Shown: in pieces, positions 9,191 through 18,016 of the stretch
Position numbering within the stretch: the first letter of the stretch is position 1
Layout of the letters: every line of letters begins with the position of its first letter
Source of the DNA: Streptomyces sp. Ncost-T10-10d
Lineage (GTDB): Bacteria > Actinomycetota > Actinomycetes > Streptomycetales > Streptomycetaceae
Direction of reading: 5' to 3'
Length of the DNA stretch: 56,138 nucleotides
Assembly: GCF_900091955.1 (NCBI RefSeq)
Contig: NZ_FMDF01000090.1
Coordinates: forward strand, 1-56,138
Notes under the pieces: generated by a model
Seen by the model: only the letters and a program-made list of their open reading frames with translations
What the model was told of the DNA's origin: nothing
The model's database searches: none
Program-made: the position numbers and the translations under genes

Positions 9191-10291
9191 CTACTTGAGA
9201 TCGCTCTCCTTGTAGTAACCGGTGTCGATCAGCTCCTTCTTGTAGTTGTCCTTGTCGACGCTGACCGGGTTGAGCAGGTAGGCGGGGACGACCTTTGCGC
9301 CGTTGTCGTACGACTTCGTGTCGTTGGTCTCGGGCTTCTCGCCCTTCAGCGCGGCGTCGACCATGTCGGTGGCGACCTCGGCGAGCCGGCGCAGATCCTT
9401 GTAGACGGTCTGCCGCTGCTCGCCCGCGATGATCGACTTCACCGAGGCGACCTCGGCGTCCTGCCCGGTGACGACCGGCCACGGCTTGGACTTGGTCCCG
9501 TAGCTGTCGCCACGGAGCGCGGAAAGGATGCCGATGGAGATGCCGTCGTAGGGCGAGAGCACCGCGTCCACGCGCTTGGACCCGCCGTACGAGGAAGTCA
9601 GCAGGTCGTCCATGCGCCGCTGGGCGGTGCCGCCGTCCCAGCGGAGGGTGGTGACCTGGTTGAGTTCGGTCTGGTGGGACTGGACGACGAGTTGCTTCTT
9701 GTCGATGTACGGTTGCAGGACCTTCATCGCGCCGTTGAAGAAGTAGCGGGTGTTGTTGTCGTCGTTGGAGCCGGCGAACAGCTCGATGTTGAACGGGCCC
9801 TTCTCTCCCTTGTCCAGGTCGAGTTGGTCGATGATGTACGTGCCCTGCAGCCTGCCGACCTTCTCGTTGTCGAAGGACGCGTAGTAGTCGACGTGCTCCG
9901 AGTTGAGGATCAGGCGGTCGTAGGAGATCACCGGGATCTCGGCGTCGGCGGCCTGCTGCAGGACGTTGTCCAGGGACTTGTTGTCGATGGCCGCGATGAC
10001 CAGGGCGTCCACACCCTGGGTGATCATGTTCTCGATCTGTGAGACCTGTTGGTCCGGGTCGTCCTCGCCGAAGGCGAGCTTCGTCCTGTAGCCCTTGGCC
10101 TTGAGGTCCTTGACGACGTTGTTGCCGTCGGATATCCAGCGCTCGGACGACTTGGTCGGCATCGCGATGCCGATGGTGGCGTCCTTGGTGTCCTTCTTCT
10201 CCTCGCTGCCGCCCGAGCTGTCCTGGCCGCAGGCGGTGAGGGAGAGGCTGAGGGCGAAGCAGGCGGCGGCTGCCGCGGTGCGTATGCGCAT
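9191..10291 (-). CDS. chvE: multiple-monosaccharide substrate-binding lipoprotein
   Basis: Predicted 366-aa periplasmic-binding-protein-like lipoprotein. A 20-residue signal ends in the lipobox LTAC (Cys 21), so it is anchored outside the membrane. The mature part matches the ChvE/XylF family: [72 protein letters not shown] and [17 protein letters not shown]. It should bind a monosaccharide and deliver it to the permease. It begins 2 bases after the stop of the upstream U32-like gene; AAGGA lies inside that gene's last codons, so the two are translationally linked. Confidence 0.94.
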   Translation of the reverse strand: MRIRTAAAAACFALSLSLTACGQDSSGGSEEKKDTKDATIGIAMPTKSSERWISDGNNVVKDLKAKGYRTKLAFGEDDPDQQVSQIENMITQGVDALVIAAIDNKSLDNVLQQAADAEIPVISYDRLILNSEHVDYYASFDNEKVGRLQGTYIIDQLDLDKGEKGPFNIELFAGSNDDNNTRYFFNGAMKVLQPYIDKKQLVVQSHQTELNQVTTLRWDGGTAQRRMDDLLTSSYGGSKRVDAVLSPYDGISIGILSALRGDSYGTKSKPWPVVTGQDAEVASVKSIIAGEQRQTVYKDLRRLAEVATDMVDAALKGEKPETNDTKSYDNGAKVVPAYLLNPVSVDKDNYKKELIDTGYYKESDLK

Positions 10292-10293
10292 GA

Positions 10294-11304
10294 TCAGGAG
10301 TCCTTCTCGATGTCGTCGCCTGGAGCGTTGTCAGCGTTGTGAGCGGGGTCGGCTGTGAAGCGGTTCAGCGTGCCGGGCAGGCGGGAGCCGAGCGGCGACA
10401 TGCCGCCGTCCGCTCCGTGCCGGGCCAGCAGATCGAGGGCGAGACGGCCACGGCGGACGCGTTCGCGGGCGGTGTCGAGAGTGAGATCGCGCAGATGCGC
10501 CCCGTAGGGGTAGATCCCGGACGTCTTCGACAGGCCGAACTTCAGATACAGGGGTGCGCCGCGCCGGATCAGCTCGGCGATCTCGTACATCCGCACATAG
10601 CCGCCGAGGTCGTCCGGTGCTTCGACATACATGTCCATGGGCGCGGCGGAGACCCGGCGGATCTCGGTGAGATGGGCGAGCGTGAGGTCGGAGGGGACGT
10701 TGAGCGAGTCGGCGCCGAGTTGTTCGTACACGGCGTACGAGGCGGGATTCACGGGTCCGATCAGTGCGGAGACCTTGAGCGTGGTGTCGGCCGGGACGAC
10801 GCCCGCCAGGCGTGCCCGGTGGAGCGCCCAGAGCACACCCTCGTCCGCGACGAGCAGGCACTTGACGCCCAACTGCGTGGCGCGTACGGCGTCTTCGACG
10901 CATCCGGCGAGTGCGTCGTGGCCGCGGGCGCGCAGCCCGGCGCCGTGCGAGTCGGTGCGCACGGATGCGCCGGTGTCCCAGGTGCCGCGGGGGCCGGTGA
11001 AGAGGCACAGTTCGATGTCGCGCTCGCCGGCCGCCTCGACCATCTCCGTGATCTCGGAGTCGGACAGCATCCAGATGCCGCTGCCCTGGCTGATCCGGTG
11101 GATCGGGACATCCAGGCGTGAGCTCTCCTTCAGGACGACGGACAGCGCCTCGGGGCCCTCCACCGAGGGGATCTCGGTGCGCCAGGTGCCGCCGTCGGGA
11201 AAGGAATGCGCGGAGGCGTCGGCCGGGTCCAGGACGGGTATGGCGTGGCCGATGCGGGCCAGTGCGTCGGCGCCGGGGCGGCGGGGTGAGGACGGGGCGA
11301 TCAC
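10294..11304 (-). CDS. U32-peptidase-like TIM-barrel protein, first gene of transporter operon
   Basis: Predicted 336-aa cytosolic protein. Sequence such as [73 protein letters not shown] and [25 protein letters not shown] suggests a (beta/alpha)8 barrel of the U32 peptidase-like type. Its gene heads the leftward operon with the sugar transporter, 2 bases upstream of the binding-protein gene, and a putative IclR operator lies 12 bases before its start. Peptidase activity is unproven. In this context an aldolase- or isomerase-like role on a sugar acid is at least as likely. Confidence 0.75.
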   Translation of the reverse strand: MIAPSSPRRPGADALARIGHAIPVLDPADASAHSFPDGGTWRTEIPSVEGPEALSVVLKESSRLDVPIHRISQGSGIWMLSDSEITEMVEAAGERDIELCLFTGPRGTWDTGASVRTDSHGAGLRARGHDALAGCVEDAVRATQLGVKCLLVADEGVLWALHRARLAGVVPADTTLKVSALIGPVNPASYAVYEQLGADSLNVPSDLTLAHLTEIRRVSAAPMDMYVEAPDDLGGYVRMYEIAELIRRGAPLYLKFGLSKTSGIYPYGAHLRDLTLDTARERVRRGRLALDLLARHGADGGMSPLGSRLPGTLNRFTADPAHNADNAPGDDIEKDS

Positions 11305-11315
11305 GAGACTCCCAT

Positions 11316-11340
11316 GTTCGATATTTCGGACGACGTTCGA
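11316..11340. promoter_or_regulatory. putative IclR operator upstream of the transporter operon
   Basis: GTTCGATATTTCG followed by a second GTTCGA gives two half-sites 19 bp apart, starting at 11316 and 11335, immediately upstream of the first operon gene. The same 13-base block and the same 19-bp period recur at 13768 before the dehydratase operon, next to the IclR gene. Confidence 0.65.
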
Positions 11341-11497
11341 GTTGATGGGTGTACGGCGGTATGCGTCCTGTCAGGCGGCTGCGTACCGCCGTACGGTCAG
11401 GGGTCCGTCCGGTGGGGTGGACCCGGTGAGCCGAACGCGCATGTGCGGCGGAGCAGATGTGTGTCGGGGCGGCCGGAAACCTCCCGGCCGCTCGGGC

Positions 11498-12586
11498 TCA
11501 GGGGCGCAGCAGTACCTTCCCGGTCCGCGGATCACCGCCGCCGACCAACGCGATGGCCTCGCCGAACCGCTCCAGCGGGAACTCGTGGGTGATCAGTGGT
11601 GCGGGATCGAGCAGTCCGAGGCCGAAGGCCCGCACCGCGTCCGACCAGGCGGACGAGGAGGCGCCGAAGACGCTACGGATCTCCAGTTGGCTCAGCGAGA
11701 GGTGCACCGGGTCGATGCCGGTGGCCCCCGGTGTGAACATCCCTGTGAGCACCACCCGGCCACCCCGGCGCGCGAGCAGGCAGGACGAGGCGGCCGTGGT
11801 CGGTGCCCCCGCGGTCTCGACGGCCAGGTCGAAACGGCCCTGAGTCATGGCCTCGGCGGCTTCCGGCGACAGGCTCTCGCTCGCCCCGAACCGCCTTGCG
11901 TGCTCGCCGCGTTCGGCCCGTGGGTCGATCACGGTCAGCTCGGCGGGCGAGCAGGCGGTGAGCAGCTGGACCGCGAGCAGTCCGAGGGTGCCCGCACCGA
12001 CCACGGCGATCCGCTCGCCGGGGCTGGGGCGTCCGGCCCGCACCGCGGCGGCGATCACCGCGGCCGGCTCGAGGAGGGCCGCGGCACGCAGGTCGGCGTC
12101 GTCGTCGAGCGGGTGCAGCAGGCGTGCGGGCACGGTCAGCCAGTCGGCGAACGCGCCCGGTTCGGTGAACCCGGTCTCGGCGTAGCCCCCGGTGCACAGG
12201 CTCGTCTCACCGCACCGGCAGCGCTCGCAGATCCCGCAGGCCCGGAACCCCTCGGCGACGGTCTTGCGGCCGACCAGCGCGGGATCGACGCTCTCGCCGA
12301 CCGCCTCGACGGTCCCGGACCACTCGTGCCCGGGGATCACGGGATAGCTGACATAGGAGGCGTCGCGATGCCCGGCGTAGACCTCACGGTCGCTCAGGCA
12401 GATACCCGCGGCGGCCACCCGCACCAGGGCCTCACCGGGCCCGGGAACCGGCAACTTTCCCAGCACCAGACGGTGTTCGCCGGGACGTTCGATGACCAGA
12501 GAACGGTTGCCCCCGTCGGGAAAGCGGCCGGAAACGCGGCGGCCCCCGTCGGGGAGACGGTTCGCTTCGCTCGGGGCGTGGCTCAC
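11498..12586 (-). CDS. zinc-dependent alcohol dehydrogenase (sugar/polyol type)
   Basis: Predicted 362-aa medium-chain dehydrogenase. The catalytic zinc site is visible as GICLSDRE and IPGHEWSG; the structural zinc cysteines are in CGICERCRCGETSLC; the NAD-binding Rossmann motif is VVGAGTLGLLAVQLL. The protein should oxidise a sugar, polyol or sugar-acid hydroxyl. GTG 12586 overlaps the stop codon of the dehydratase gene (GTGA), so I use it rather than the longer frame to 12712 and infer translational coupling. It closes the two-gene leftward operon next to the transporter operon. Confidence 0.9.
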   Translation of the reverse strand: MSHAPSEANRLPDGGRRVSGRFPDGGNRSLVIERPGEHRLVLGKLPVPGPGEALVRVAAAGICLSDREVYAGHRDASYVSYPVIPGHEWSGTVEAVGESVDPALVGRKTVAEGFRACGICERCRCGETSLCTGGYAETGFTEPGAFADWLTVPARLLHPLDDDADLRAAALLEPAAVIAAAVRAGRPSPGERIAVVGAGTLGLLAVQLLTACSPAELTVIDPRAERGEHARRFGASESLSPEAAEAMTQGRFDLAVETAGAPTTAASSCLLARRGGRVVLTGMFTPGATGIDPVHLSLSQLEIRSVFGASSSAWSDAVRAFGLGLLDPAPLITHEFPLERFGEAIALVGGGDPRTGKVLLRP

Positions 12587-13737
12587 TTGGGCGCCCTCTG
12601 CTCCCAGCCATCGGCCCACAGGTCGAAGCGGGCCTTCTGCTGCGGGAACTCGGCCGCCGCGTCCACATCGAGCTCGACACCGAGCCCGGGAGCATGCGAC
12701 ACCTCGAAGCATCCGGTCGCCGCGTTGACCTGAGGCGCGCCCTTGACCACCTTCTTGATCTCCGCGTCCGCGAAGTCGTTGAAGTGCTCCAAGATCTTGA
12801 AGTTCGGGGTGCAGGCTGCCAGTTGGAGCGAAGCGGCGGTGAGCACCGAGCCACCGACGTTGTGCGGTGCGACCAGCATGTAATGCGTCTCGGCGGTCGC
12901 CGCCAGCTTGCGGGTCTCCAGGATGCCACCGATGTGGCCGACGTCCGGCTGGATGATGTCGGCTGCCTGCGACTCGAAGAGCTCCCGGAATTCGATCCGG
13001 TCATGGATCCGCTCACCGGTCGCCACGGGGATGTCCACTTTCGAGGCGACCTTCTCCAAGGCCCTGAGATTCTCCGGCGGCACCGGCTCCTCCAGCCAGG
13101 CGGGCTTGAACGGCGCCAGCTCACGGGCGAGTCGCACTGCTGTCGAGGGGCTGAACCGCCCGTGCATCTCCAGCATCAGCTCGGCGTCGGGGCCGATCGC
13201 GTCTCTTACCGCCTCGATCAGCGAGACGGCGTACCGGGTCTCCGCGGTGCCGAGCTCGAAGTGACCGGTCCCGAACGGGTCGATCTTCAAGGCACGGTAG
13301 CCGCGCGCCATGACCTCCCGGGCCGCCTCGTGGTACGCCTCCGGGGTGCGCTCGGTCGTGTACCAGCCGTTGGCGTACGCCTTGACCTCATCGGTCACCA
13401 GGCCGCCGAGCAACTGCCACACCGGTACGCCGAGGGCCTTGCCCTTGATGTCCCAGCACGCCATCTCGACGACCGCGATTCCGGACATGGTGATCTCGCC
13501 GGCCCGCCCGTAGTCGCCGTACTTCATGCGACGCACGAGATCTTCCACGGCGAACGGGTCGGAACCGGCTATGTGATTCGCCTCCGCCTCGTGGAGATAG
13601 CCGATCAGTGCGTCGGTGCGACCGAGCATGCGGGTCTCGCCGACTCCGGTGAGGCCCTCGTCGGTGTGGACGAGAACGTAGGTGAGATTGCGCCAGGGGG
13701 TCCCGACGACATGAGTGCTGATTCCCGTGATGCGCAC
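12583..13737 (-). CDS. mandelate racemase/muconate lactonizing family sugar-acid dehydratase
   Basis: Predicted 384-aa enolase-superfamily enzyme. The N-terminal capping domain ends near residue 120; the barrel carries ALKIDPFG, LMLEMHGRFSP and WLEEPVP as metal-ligand strands, then VATGERIHDR, DIIQPDVGHIGGI and APHNVGGSV with the likely catalytic His. This arrangement fits acid-sugar dehydratases of the mandelate racemase subgroup (galactonate, gluconate or arabinonate type). GTG 13737 follows AGGGGC and gives the conserved start; upstream codons to 13866 are unconserved. It is the first gene of the operon with the dehydrogenase, behind a putative IclR site. Confidence 0.9.
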   Translation of the reverse strand: MRITGISTHVVGTPWRNLTYVLVHTDEGLTGVGETRMLGRTDALIGYLHEAEANHIAGSDPFAVEDLVRRMKYGDYGRAGEITMSGIAVVEMACWDIKGKALGVPVWQLLGGLVTDEVKAYANGWYTTERTPEAYHEAAREVMARGYRALKIDPFGTGHFELGTAETRYAVSLIEAVRDAIGPDAELMLEMHGRFSPSTAVRLARELAPFKPAWLEEPVPPENLRALEKVASKVDIPVATGERIHDRIEFRELFESQAADIIQPDVGHIGGILETRKLAATAETHYMLVAPHNVGGSVLTAASLQLAACTPNFKILEHFNDFADAEIKKVVKGAPQVNAATGCFEVSHAPGLGVELDVDAAAEFPQQKARFDLWADGWEQRAPK

Positions 13738-13767
13738 GGCAGTTGCCCCTAGAGTCCGGGTCTGGTT

Positions 13768-13792
13768 GTTCGATATTTCGTCACACGTTCGA
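13768..13792. promoter_or_regulatory. putative IclR operator in the divergent region
   Basis: GTTCGATATTTCG plus a second GTTCGA starting 19 bp after the first, in the 215-bp region between the dehydratase operon and the iclR gene. The arrangement matches the site at 11316. An extra half-site (TCGAAC at 13927) lies just before the iclR start, consistent with autoregulation. Confidence 0.65.
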
Positions 13793-13952
13793 AATGTTGG
13801 CGTGACGGTATTCGGGCCGTCCGGGAGTGTCAATGGGGTGCGCGGCAGTCGTTTCCGCAGGACCATTGCCCGGCGAATGGTGCCGTGACTAGCCTGTGCA
13901 CGTCATACCGGTCATTGGCCGGAGTTTCGAACAACAGGGGCGGGTGAGGGCC

Positions 13953-14729
13953 ATGGGACGCCTTGTCCCGGCGGTGAACAGGGCGCTGGACGTACTCGAA
14001 CTGTTCCTGGAGGGCGACGGAACCCTCTCCGCACCGGATATCACCCGCAAGCTCCAACTGCCCCGCACCACGGTGCATGAGCTGGTCGCGACGCTGGCGG
14101 CCCGCTCCTATCTGGTGGCGGTCCCCGAGCAACCGGGCCGCTACCGCCTCGGCGTGCGCAACTACCAGCTGGGCAGCCGGTACGCGGAACAGCTCGACCT
14201 CGCCGCAGAGGGTCGGCGGGTGGCCCGTGAGGTAGCCGAGACCTGCGACGAGACGGTCCACGTCGCGATCCTCGAAGACCTGGACGTCATCTACATAGCC
14301 AAGGTCGACTCGACCCACGCGGTCCGCATGGTCTCGGCGGCAGGACGCAGGCTCCCGGCGCACTGCACGTCGGTCGGCAAGATGCTCCTTGCCGCGCTCC
14401 CGGCCGACGAGCTGGACATCCGGATCGAGAAGGAGGGCGATCTGGCCGCGATGACCCACAACAGCATCACCGACCCCGACGAACTGCGGGAAGCCCTTGC
14501 CGAGATTCGCGGGCGTGGCATCGCCACCGAACACCGCGAGTCCAATCCGGACGTGAGCTGCGTGGCCGCACCCGTGCGCGACAGATCGGGCCGCGTCGTC
14601 GCCGCCCTGTCCATTTCGGTCCCCTTGATCCGCTGGTCGGAGGAGCGCGAGGCCGAACTCGCCGAGCTGGCCGCCAAGGGCGCGGGCGACCTCTCCGCGA
14701 GCCTCGGCCACCGCGGTGGCAGCCGGTGA
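13953..14729 (+). CDS. IclR family transcriptional regulator
   Basis: Predicted 258-aa regulator. Residues 1-65 are the winged helix-turn-helix (AVNRALDVLELFLEG, LSAPDITRKLQLPRTTVHELVATLAARSYL). The remainder is the IclR effector domain with DETVHVAILEDLDVIYIAKVDS, the hallmark PAHCTSVGKMLLAALP and VSCVAAPVRDRSGRVVAALSISVP. The frame is open to GTG 13896, but ATG 13953 after GTGAGGG begins at conserved sequence. It is divergent from the catabolic operon and overlaps the lactonase gene by 4 bases, so it is the local controller, probably relieved by a sugar-acid intermediate. Confidence 0.92.
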   Translation: MGRLVPAVNRALDVLELFLEGDGTLSAPDITRKLQLPRTTVHELVATLAARSYLVAVPEQPGRYRLGVRNYQLGSRYAEQLDLAAEGRRVAREVAETCDETVHVAILEDLDVIYIAKVDSTHAVRMVSAAGRRLPAHCTSVGKMLLAALPADELDIRIEKEGDLAAMTHNSITDPDELREALAEIRGRGIATEHRESNPDVSCVAAPVRDRSGRVVAALSISVPLIRWSEEREAELAELAAKGAGDLSASLGHRGGSR

Positions 14730-15574
14730 AGGCAGTCGAGGTCGCGGTCAGGGAGTCGGCCGCGCTGGGGGAGGGCCCCACCTGGGACCCGGTGTCCGAG
14801 AGGCTGATCTGGGTGGACATCCTGGGATCCCGTATCCACATGTACGAGCCGGGTAGCGGCCGCCGTACGGTGCTGGCCACGGAGCAGCACGTCGGCGCGG
14901 CCAAGCCACGTGCGGCCGGTGGTCTGGTGGTCAACCTTCGTGACGGCGTTGCCGTGTACGACGTGGACGGCGCGTTCTCCTGGCTCGTGCACGAGCCCGT
15001 CGCCGGCCGCCGCGGCAATGACGCGACCGTTGCGCCCGACGGCTCCCTGTGGGCCGGCACCATGCGCTATGACGAGCGGACCGGCGGTGGCAACCTCTCC
15101 CGCATCGCCCCCGACGGTACCGCCACCGAGATCTTCCCTGCCGTGTCCGTCAGCAATGGCACCGGATGGAGCCCGGACGGGAGCTTCGTCTACTACATCG
15201 ACAGCCCCACCCGTCGCATCGACGTGTGCCGGATGGACGGCCGACTTCCCGTCGACCGGAGCCCCTTCGCCACCGTCGAGGAAGGGGCCGGGTTCCCGGA
15301 CGGCCTGACCGTCGACGCCGACGGCTGCGTATGGGTCGCCCTGTGGGACGGGGCCCAGCTGCGCCGTTACACCCCGGACGGAGACCTCGACCGCACCCTC
15401 GACCTCCCGGTCCGCCGCCCCACCGCCTGCACCTTCGGCGGACCGGGCCTGCGCGACCTCTACATCAGTACGGCCCGTACCGGCCTGGCCCGGCCTCACC
15501 CGCTGTCGGGCTCGCTCCTGGTGGTGCCGGATGCGGGGGAGGGGCTGCCCGGCGTCGCCTTCGGGGCGGCCTGA
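14726..15574 (+). CDS. SMP-30/gluconolactonase family lactonase
   Basis: Predicted 282-aa six-bladed beta-propeller. Seen are the N-terminal GEGPTWDPVSERLIWVDI with the metal-ligand Glu, GNDATVAPDGSLWAGTM, SNGTGWSPDGSFVYYIDS (metal Asn) and FPDGLTVDADGCVWVALW (catalytic Asp). It should hydrolyse a sugar lactone made by a sugar dehydrogenase to the open acid used by the dehydratase. Its GTG start overlaps the iclR stop (GTGA), so the two are co-translated. The C-terminus is followed closely by a hydrolase fragment. Confidence 0.92.
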   Translation: MKAVEVAVRESAALGEGPTWDPVSERLIWVDILGSRIHMYEPGSGRRTVLATEQHVGAAKPRAAGGLVVNLRDGVAVYDVDGAFSWLVHEPVAGRRGNDATVAPDGSLWAGTMRYDERTGGGNLSRIAPDGTATEIFPAVSVSNGTGWSPDGSFVYYIDSPTRRIDVCRMDGRLPVDRSPFATVEEGAGFPDGLTVDADGCVWVALWDGAQLRRYTPDGDLDRTLDLPVRRPTACTFGGPGLRDLYISTARTGLARPHPLSGSLLVVPDAGEGLPGVAFGAA

Positions 15575-15585
15575 CCGGCTGCGCC

Positions 15586-15828
15586 GACAGCCCGCTGCTG
15601 CTGGTACAGGCCGGCCGACGGCTACCGCCTGCGCCCGGCATGGAGTGGATCGGCGAATTCAGCGCCCGGTTTGCACAAGGGGTCTCCGAGGAGCTGGCCG
15701 TGCTCTCCCACCCCCGGCCGACGATCAGCTTCAACCGGATTGACGCCACCCATCTCATGAACCTGGAGACTCCAGAAGCGGTGGCGACGCTGGTCGCCGG
15801 GTTCGTTCGAGGACTGCCCGACCAAAGA
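15586..15828 (+). pseudogene. alpha/beta hydrolase, C-terminal fragment
   Basis: The plus-strand frame reads MEWIGEFSARFAQGVSEELAVL, HPRPTISFNRIDATHLMNLETP and AVATLVAGFVRGLP. This is the usual C-terminal end of an alpha/beta hydrolase with the catalytic His in DATHLMN. No N-terminal half or start codon exists upstream, because the lactonase gene ends only a few bases before. It is a truncated remnant. Confidence 0.55.
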
Positions 15829-15893
15829 GTCCGGCACAGCTCCCGAACCCCGCCTTCGCCCGTTTCCCCGCCGCCCGAATGCGGACTCGAAGA

Positions 15894-15929
15894 AGCCCCG
15901 TTGACCTGTCAGGGCAGATCAACGGGGCT
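15894..15929. terminator. bidirectional hairpin terminator
   Basis: A perfect 11-bp stem (AGCCCCGTTGA pairing with TCAACGGGGCT) around a 14-base loop. It lies after the plus-strand lactonase and hydrolase fragment and before the convergent GNAT gene at 16276, so it can serve both strands. Confidence 0.7.
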
Positions 15930-16275
15930 GTCTGCCATGAACTCGTTGTTCATGGACGGGGGTTCGCGGACCTTGGAACCTCCTGTCCCGTCTCACTCGA
16001 TCGAGTCGTGTTCTCAACGAACCGAGCCGTTCGGGCTTCTGTCTCAGCGAGTCCAGTCGCGCGGCTGAATGCACTGGGCGCGCTGAACGGCTGTACCAGC
16101 TGGGGTGGATCCCGCAGGACCTTGCATCGAGCTGTCGTACGTTGACGCGGTGCACAGGCGTCGTCGACGCCCGCTACGGGGCTGTGTGACGGGCCGGTTC
16201 GAGGATGTGGCTCCGGTACGCACGTCCCGCTGGTCCCGCGGTGAGCGTCACCCGAGCTCCACCGCAACGCGCCTC
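15930..16275. other. gene-free stretch after the terminator
   Basis: No frame with codon bias or a recognisable product. It separates convergent transcription units. Confidence 0.5.
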
Positions 16276-16776
16276 TCATGACAGGGAGCGGGTGAGCCAG
16301 ACCAGTTCGCCGCGGTCATCCGTCGATACGTGGTCGCGCTTGAACCCAAGCTTGTCGAGGACGCGAAACGATGGCGCATTCCAGGGACGCACCGTCGACC
16401 AGAGCCGCTTCCGTCCGGTCGCGATCGCGGCGTCGAGTACCGCGGAAGCCCCCTCGGTCGCGTAGCCCTGTCTGTGCACGCGCCGGAACAACTCGTACGC
16501 GATCTCGGGCTCGTCGACGGAAGCCCGACCGACGGTGAGCCCGCAATACCCGATGAAGTCGCCCACATCGCGGCGGATGACGGCCAGCAGAGCGATGCCT
16601 GTCAGTGCCGACGCGGCGCGCTGATCCTCGATCATCCGCCGGTTGTGCTCGATCGACGGCATGCCATCGCCCCGTTCGGCGACGAGCTCGCGATGGGCGT
16701 CGACGTCGGACTCGGTCCACGGACGCAACGTCAGCCGGGCGGTTTCGAGTTGGAGCGGCATCGGCGGATACGACAT
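16276..16776 (-). CDS. GNAT family N-acetyltransferase (RimJ/RimL type)
   Basis: Predicted 166-aa acetyltransferase. The RimJ-like start LETARLTLRPWTESDVDAHREL is followed by VGDFIGYCGLTVGR, the beta4/loop region IAYELFRRVHRQGYATEGASAVLDAAI with the QGYATE acetyl-CoA loop, and RPWNAPSFRVLDKLGFKRD. These proteins acetylate N-termini, antibiotics or small amines; the substrate here is unknown. It stands alone and converges on the terminator at 15894. Confidence 0.9.
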   Translation of the reverse strand: MSYPPMPLQLETARLTLRPWTESDVDAHRELVAERGDGMPSIEHNRRMIEDQRAASALTGIALLAVIRRDVGDFIGYCGLTVGRASVDEPEIAYELFRRVHRQGYATEGASAVLDAAIATGRKRLWSTVRPWNAPSFRVLDKLGFKRDHVSTDDRGELVWLTRSLS

Positions 16777-17181
16777 GGCGACAGTCTAACGACGCCGCCC
16801 CGGACCCGACCGGATCGACTGAGATCTGCAGCCTGTCTCCACGAACCGAGTCCACGCGTCTCACCCGATCCAGTCCACGCAGGTCAGCGGCGTGCGGACG
16901 ACTGATTTCGTTGAGACGGGACACCTCCGCAGAATCTGACCTGCTACAAACTTGCGATCCCCCGACCATGATCACGGGGGCATCCTCCCAGGCCAGAGGC
17001 CATCCGTCCTGGCACCGCCTGCGCCTCGACCTCGCCCCGGACCTACATCGGATGATGTGGGTGACGGGATCACCACGGCTACGGCCCTGCACGGGCCGGG
17101 GCGCCGCGGCGAAGCAGCCCGTCAGGCGTCGACCTCCTGCGAGCAGTTCTCGCCCCCGAGCACCGGGCTGACCTGCGCGGG
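16777..17181. other. gene-free stretch
   Basis: Frames in this 400-base gap have no coding bias. A minus-strand read-through frame contains WPLAWEDAPVIMVGGSQV, which may be a scrap of a lost gene, but I cannot name it. Confidence 0.4.
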
Positions 17182-17766
17182 TCAGGTTGCAGAAGCGGGA
17201 CCGGGTGGCAGGTGGACCGTCATGATCAGGTTGCAGGTTTTGGTGCCGGAGCCACGGTAGGTGTGGGGGGCGTCGCCGTCGAACGTGGCGGTCTGACCGG
17301 CTTCGACCGTGTGCTCGGTGCCGTCGACGACCAGGGTCATCCGGCCGGAGGTGACGCTGACGGTTTCCACGACTCCGGCCTGGTGGGGGTGGCTGGGGTA
17401 TTCCTCGCCGGGTTCCAGTTGCCAGCGCCAGACCTCGACAGGGGCCGGGCCTGAGGTCGTCAGCATGAGCCGGGCCTCGCTGCCTTGCGCTCCGGTCCAC
17501 AGCGGGGCCATGGCGTCAGCGGTCACGACGCGGACGCGGCCTTCGGCCGGTCCCTCCATCAGCGCGGACACCGAGATGCCGAGAGTGTCGGCCAGCCGGA
17601 CCAGGGTGGCGAAGTTGGGGTTGCCCTGGGCTTTCTCCAGCCCCACCAGGGCGCCCTTGCTGACCTGGGCACGCCGGCCGAGCTCATCCAGGGACAGGCC
17701 GGCGCGAGTGCGGGCCGCCCTGACGTTGTGCGCGAGAGTCCGCAGGGCAGCGGCCGTCTCGGCCAT
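17182..17766 (-). CDS. XRE-family regulator with C-terminal cupin domain
   Basis: Predicted 194-aa regulator. Residues 9-65 form the HTH_3 domain (LAHNVRAARTRAGLSLDELGRRAQVSKGALVGLEKAQGNP is spread over it). Residues 110-185 form a cupin beta-barrel with EPGEEYPSHPHQAGVVETVSV and ATFDGDAPHTYRG, which keeps His residues able to bind metal or ligand. ATG 17766 gives the conserved start. It is divergent from an exporter remnant and a B3/4 gene, the common context of this family, and probably controls them. Confidence 0.88.
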   Translation of the reverse strand: MAETAAALRTLAHNVRAARTRAGLSLDELGRRAQVSKGALVGLEKAQGNPNFATLVRLADTLGISVSALMEGPAEGRVRVVTADAMAPLWTGAQGSEARLMLTTSGPAPVEVWRWQLEPGEEYPSHPHQAGVVETVSVTSGRMTLVVDGTEHTVEAGQTATFDGDAPHTYRGSGTKTCNLIMTVHLPPGPASAT

Positions 17767-17819
17767 CCGTTCACCATCCTCACAAGTGGACCACTGGAAT
17801 GCACCATGCGGTCGTTTTA

Positions 17820-17848
17820 TTGACACGACCCGGTCGATTCGTTGTACG
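17820..17848 (+). promoter_or_regulatory. candidate promoter of the B3/4 transcript
   Basis: TTGACA at 17820 is followed after 17 bases by TGTACG, in the gap between the XRE-cupin start and the exporter remnant. The -35 is consensus; the -10 is weak. Confidence 0.35.
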
Positions 17849-17883
17849 GTTTAGTCGTTCCATTGAATATTAAGGGATGTGCC

Positions 17884-17928
17884 GTGATCGCTCTGCTGCT
17901 GGCCCTGGGCAGCTCACTCGCCTACGGC
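17884..17928 (+). pseudogene. EamA/DMT exporter, first membrane helix only
   Basis: The 15 codons from GTG 17884 read VIALLLALGSSLAYG, the typical first transmembrane helix of streptomycete EamA-family exporters found beside XRE-cupin regulators. After it the frame becomes unrelated Pro/Arg-rich sequence, and nine further helices are missing. An internal deletion is inferred. Confidence 0.6.
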
Positions 17929-18016
17929 CGCAGGCCAGCAGCGCCGCCGCCTGGACCGCATCGGCCCCTGGAAACCCTGACCCCAGCCCGCCCGCACACA
18001 GGAAACGGAACTGCCC

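Noticed and set aside
10631..12733. Plus-strand frame of 700 codons
   Set aside because: It runs antisense through two well-supported genes (U32-like and zinc dehydrogenase) and has no domain or ribosome binding site.
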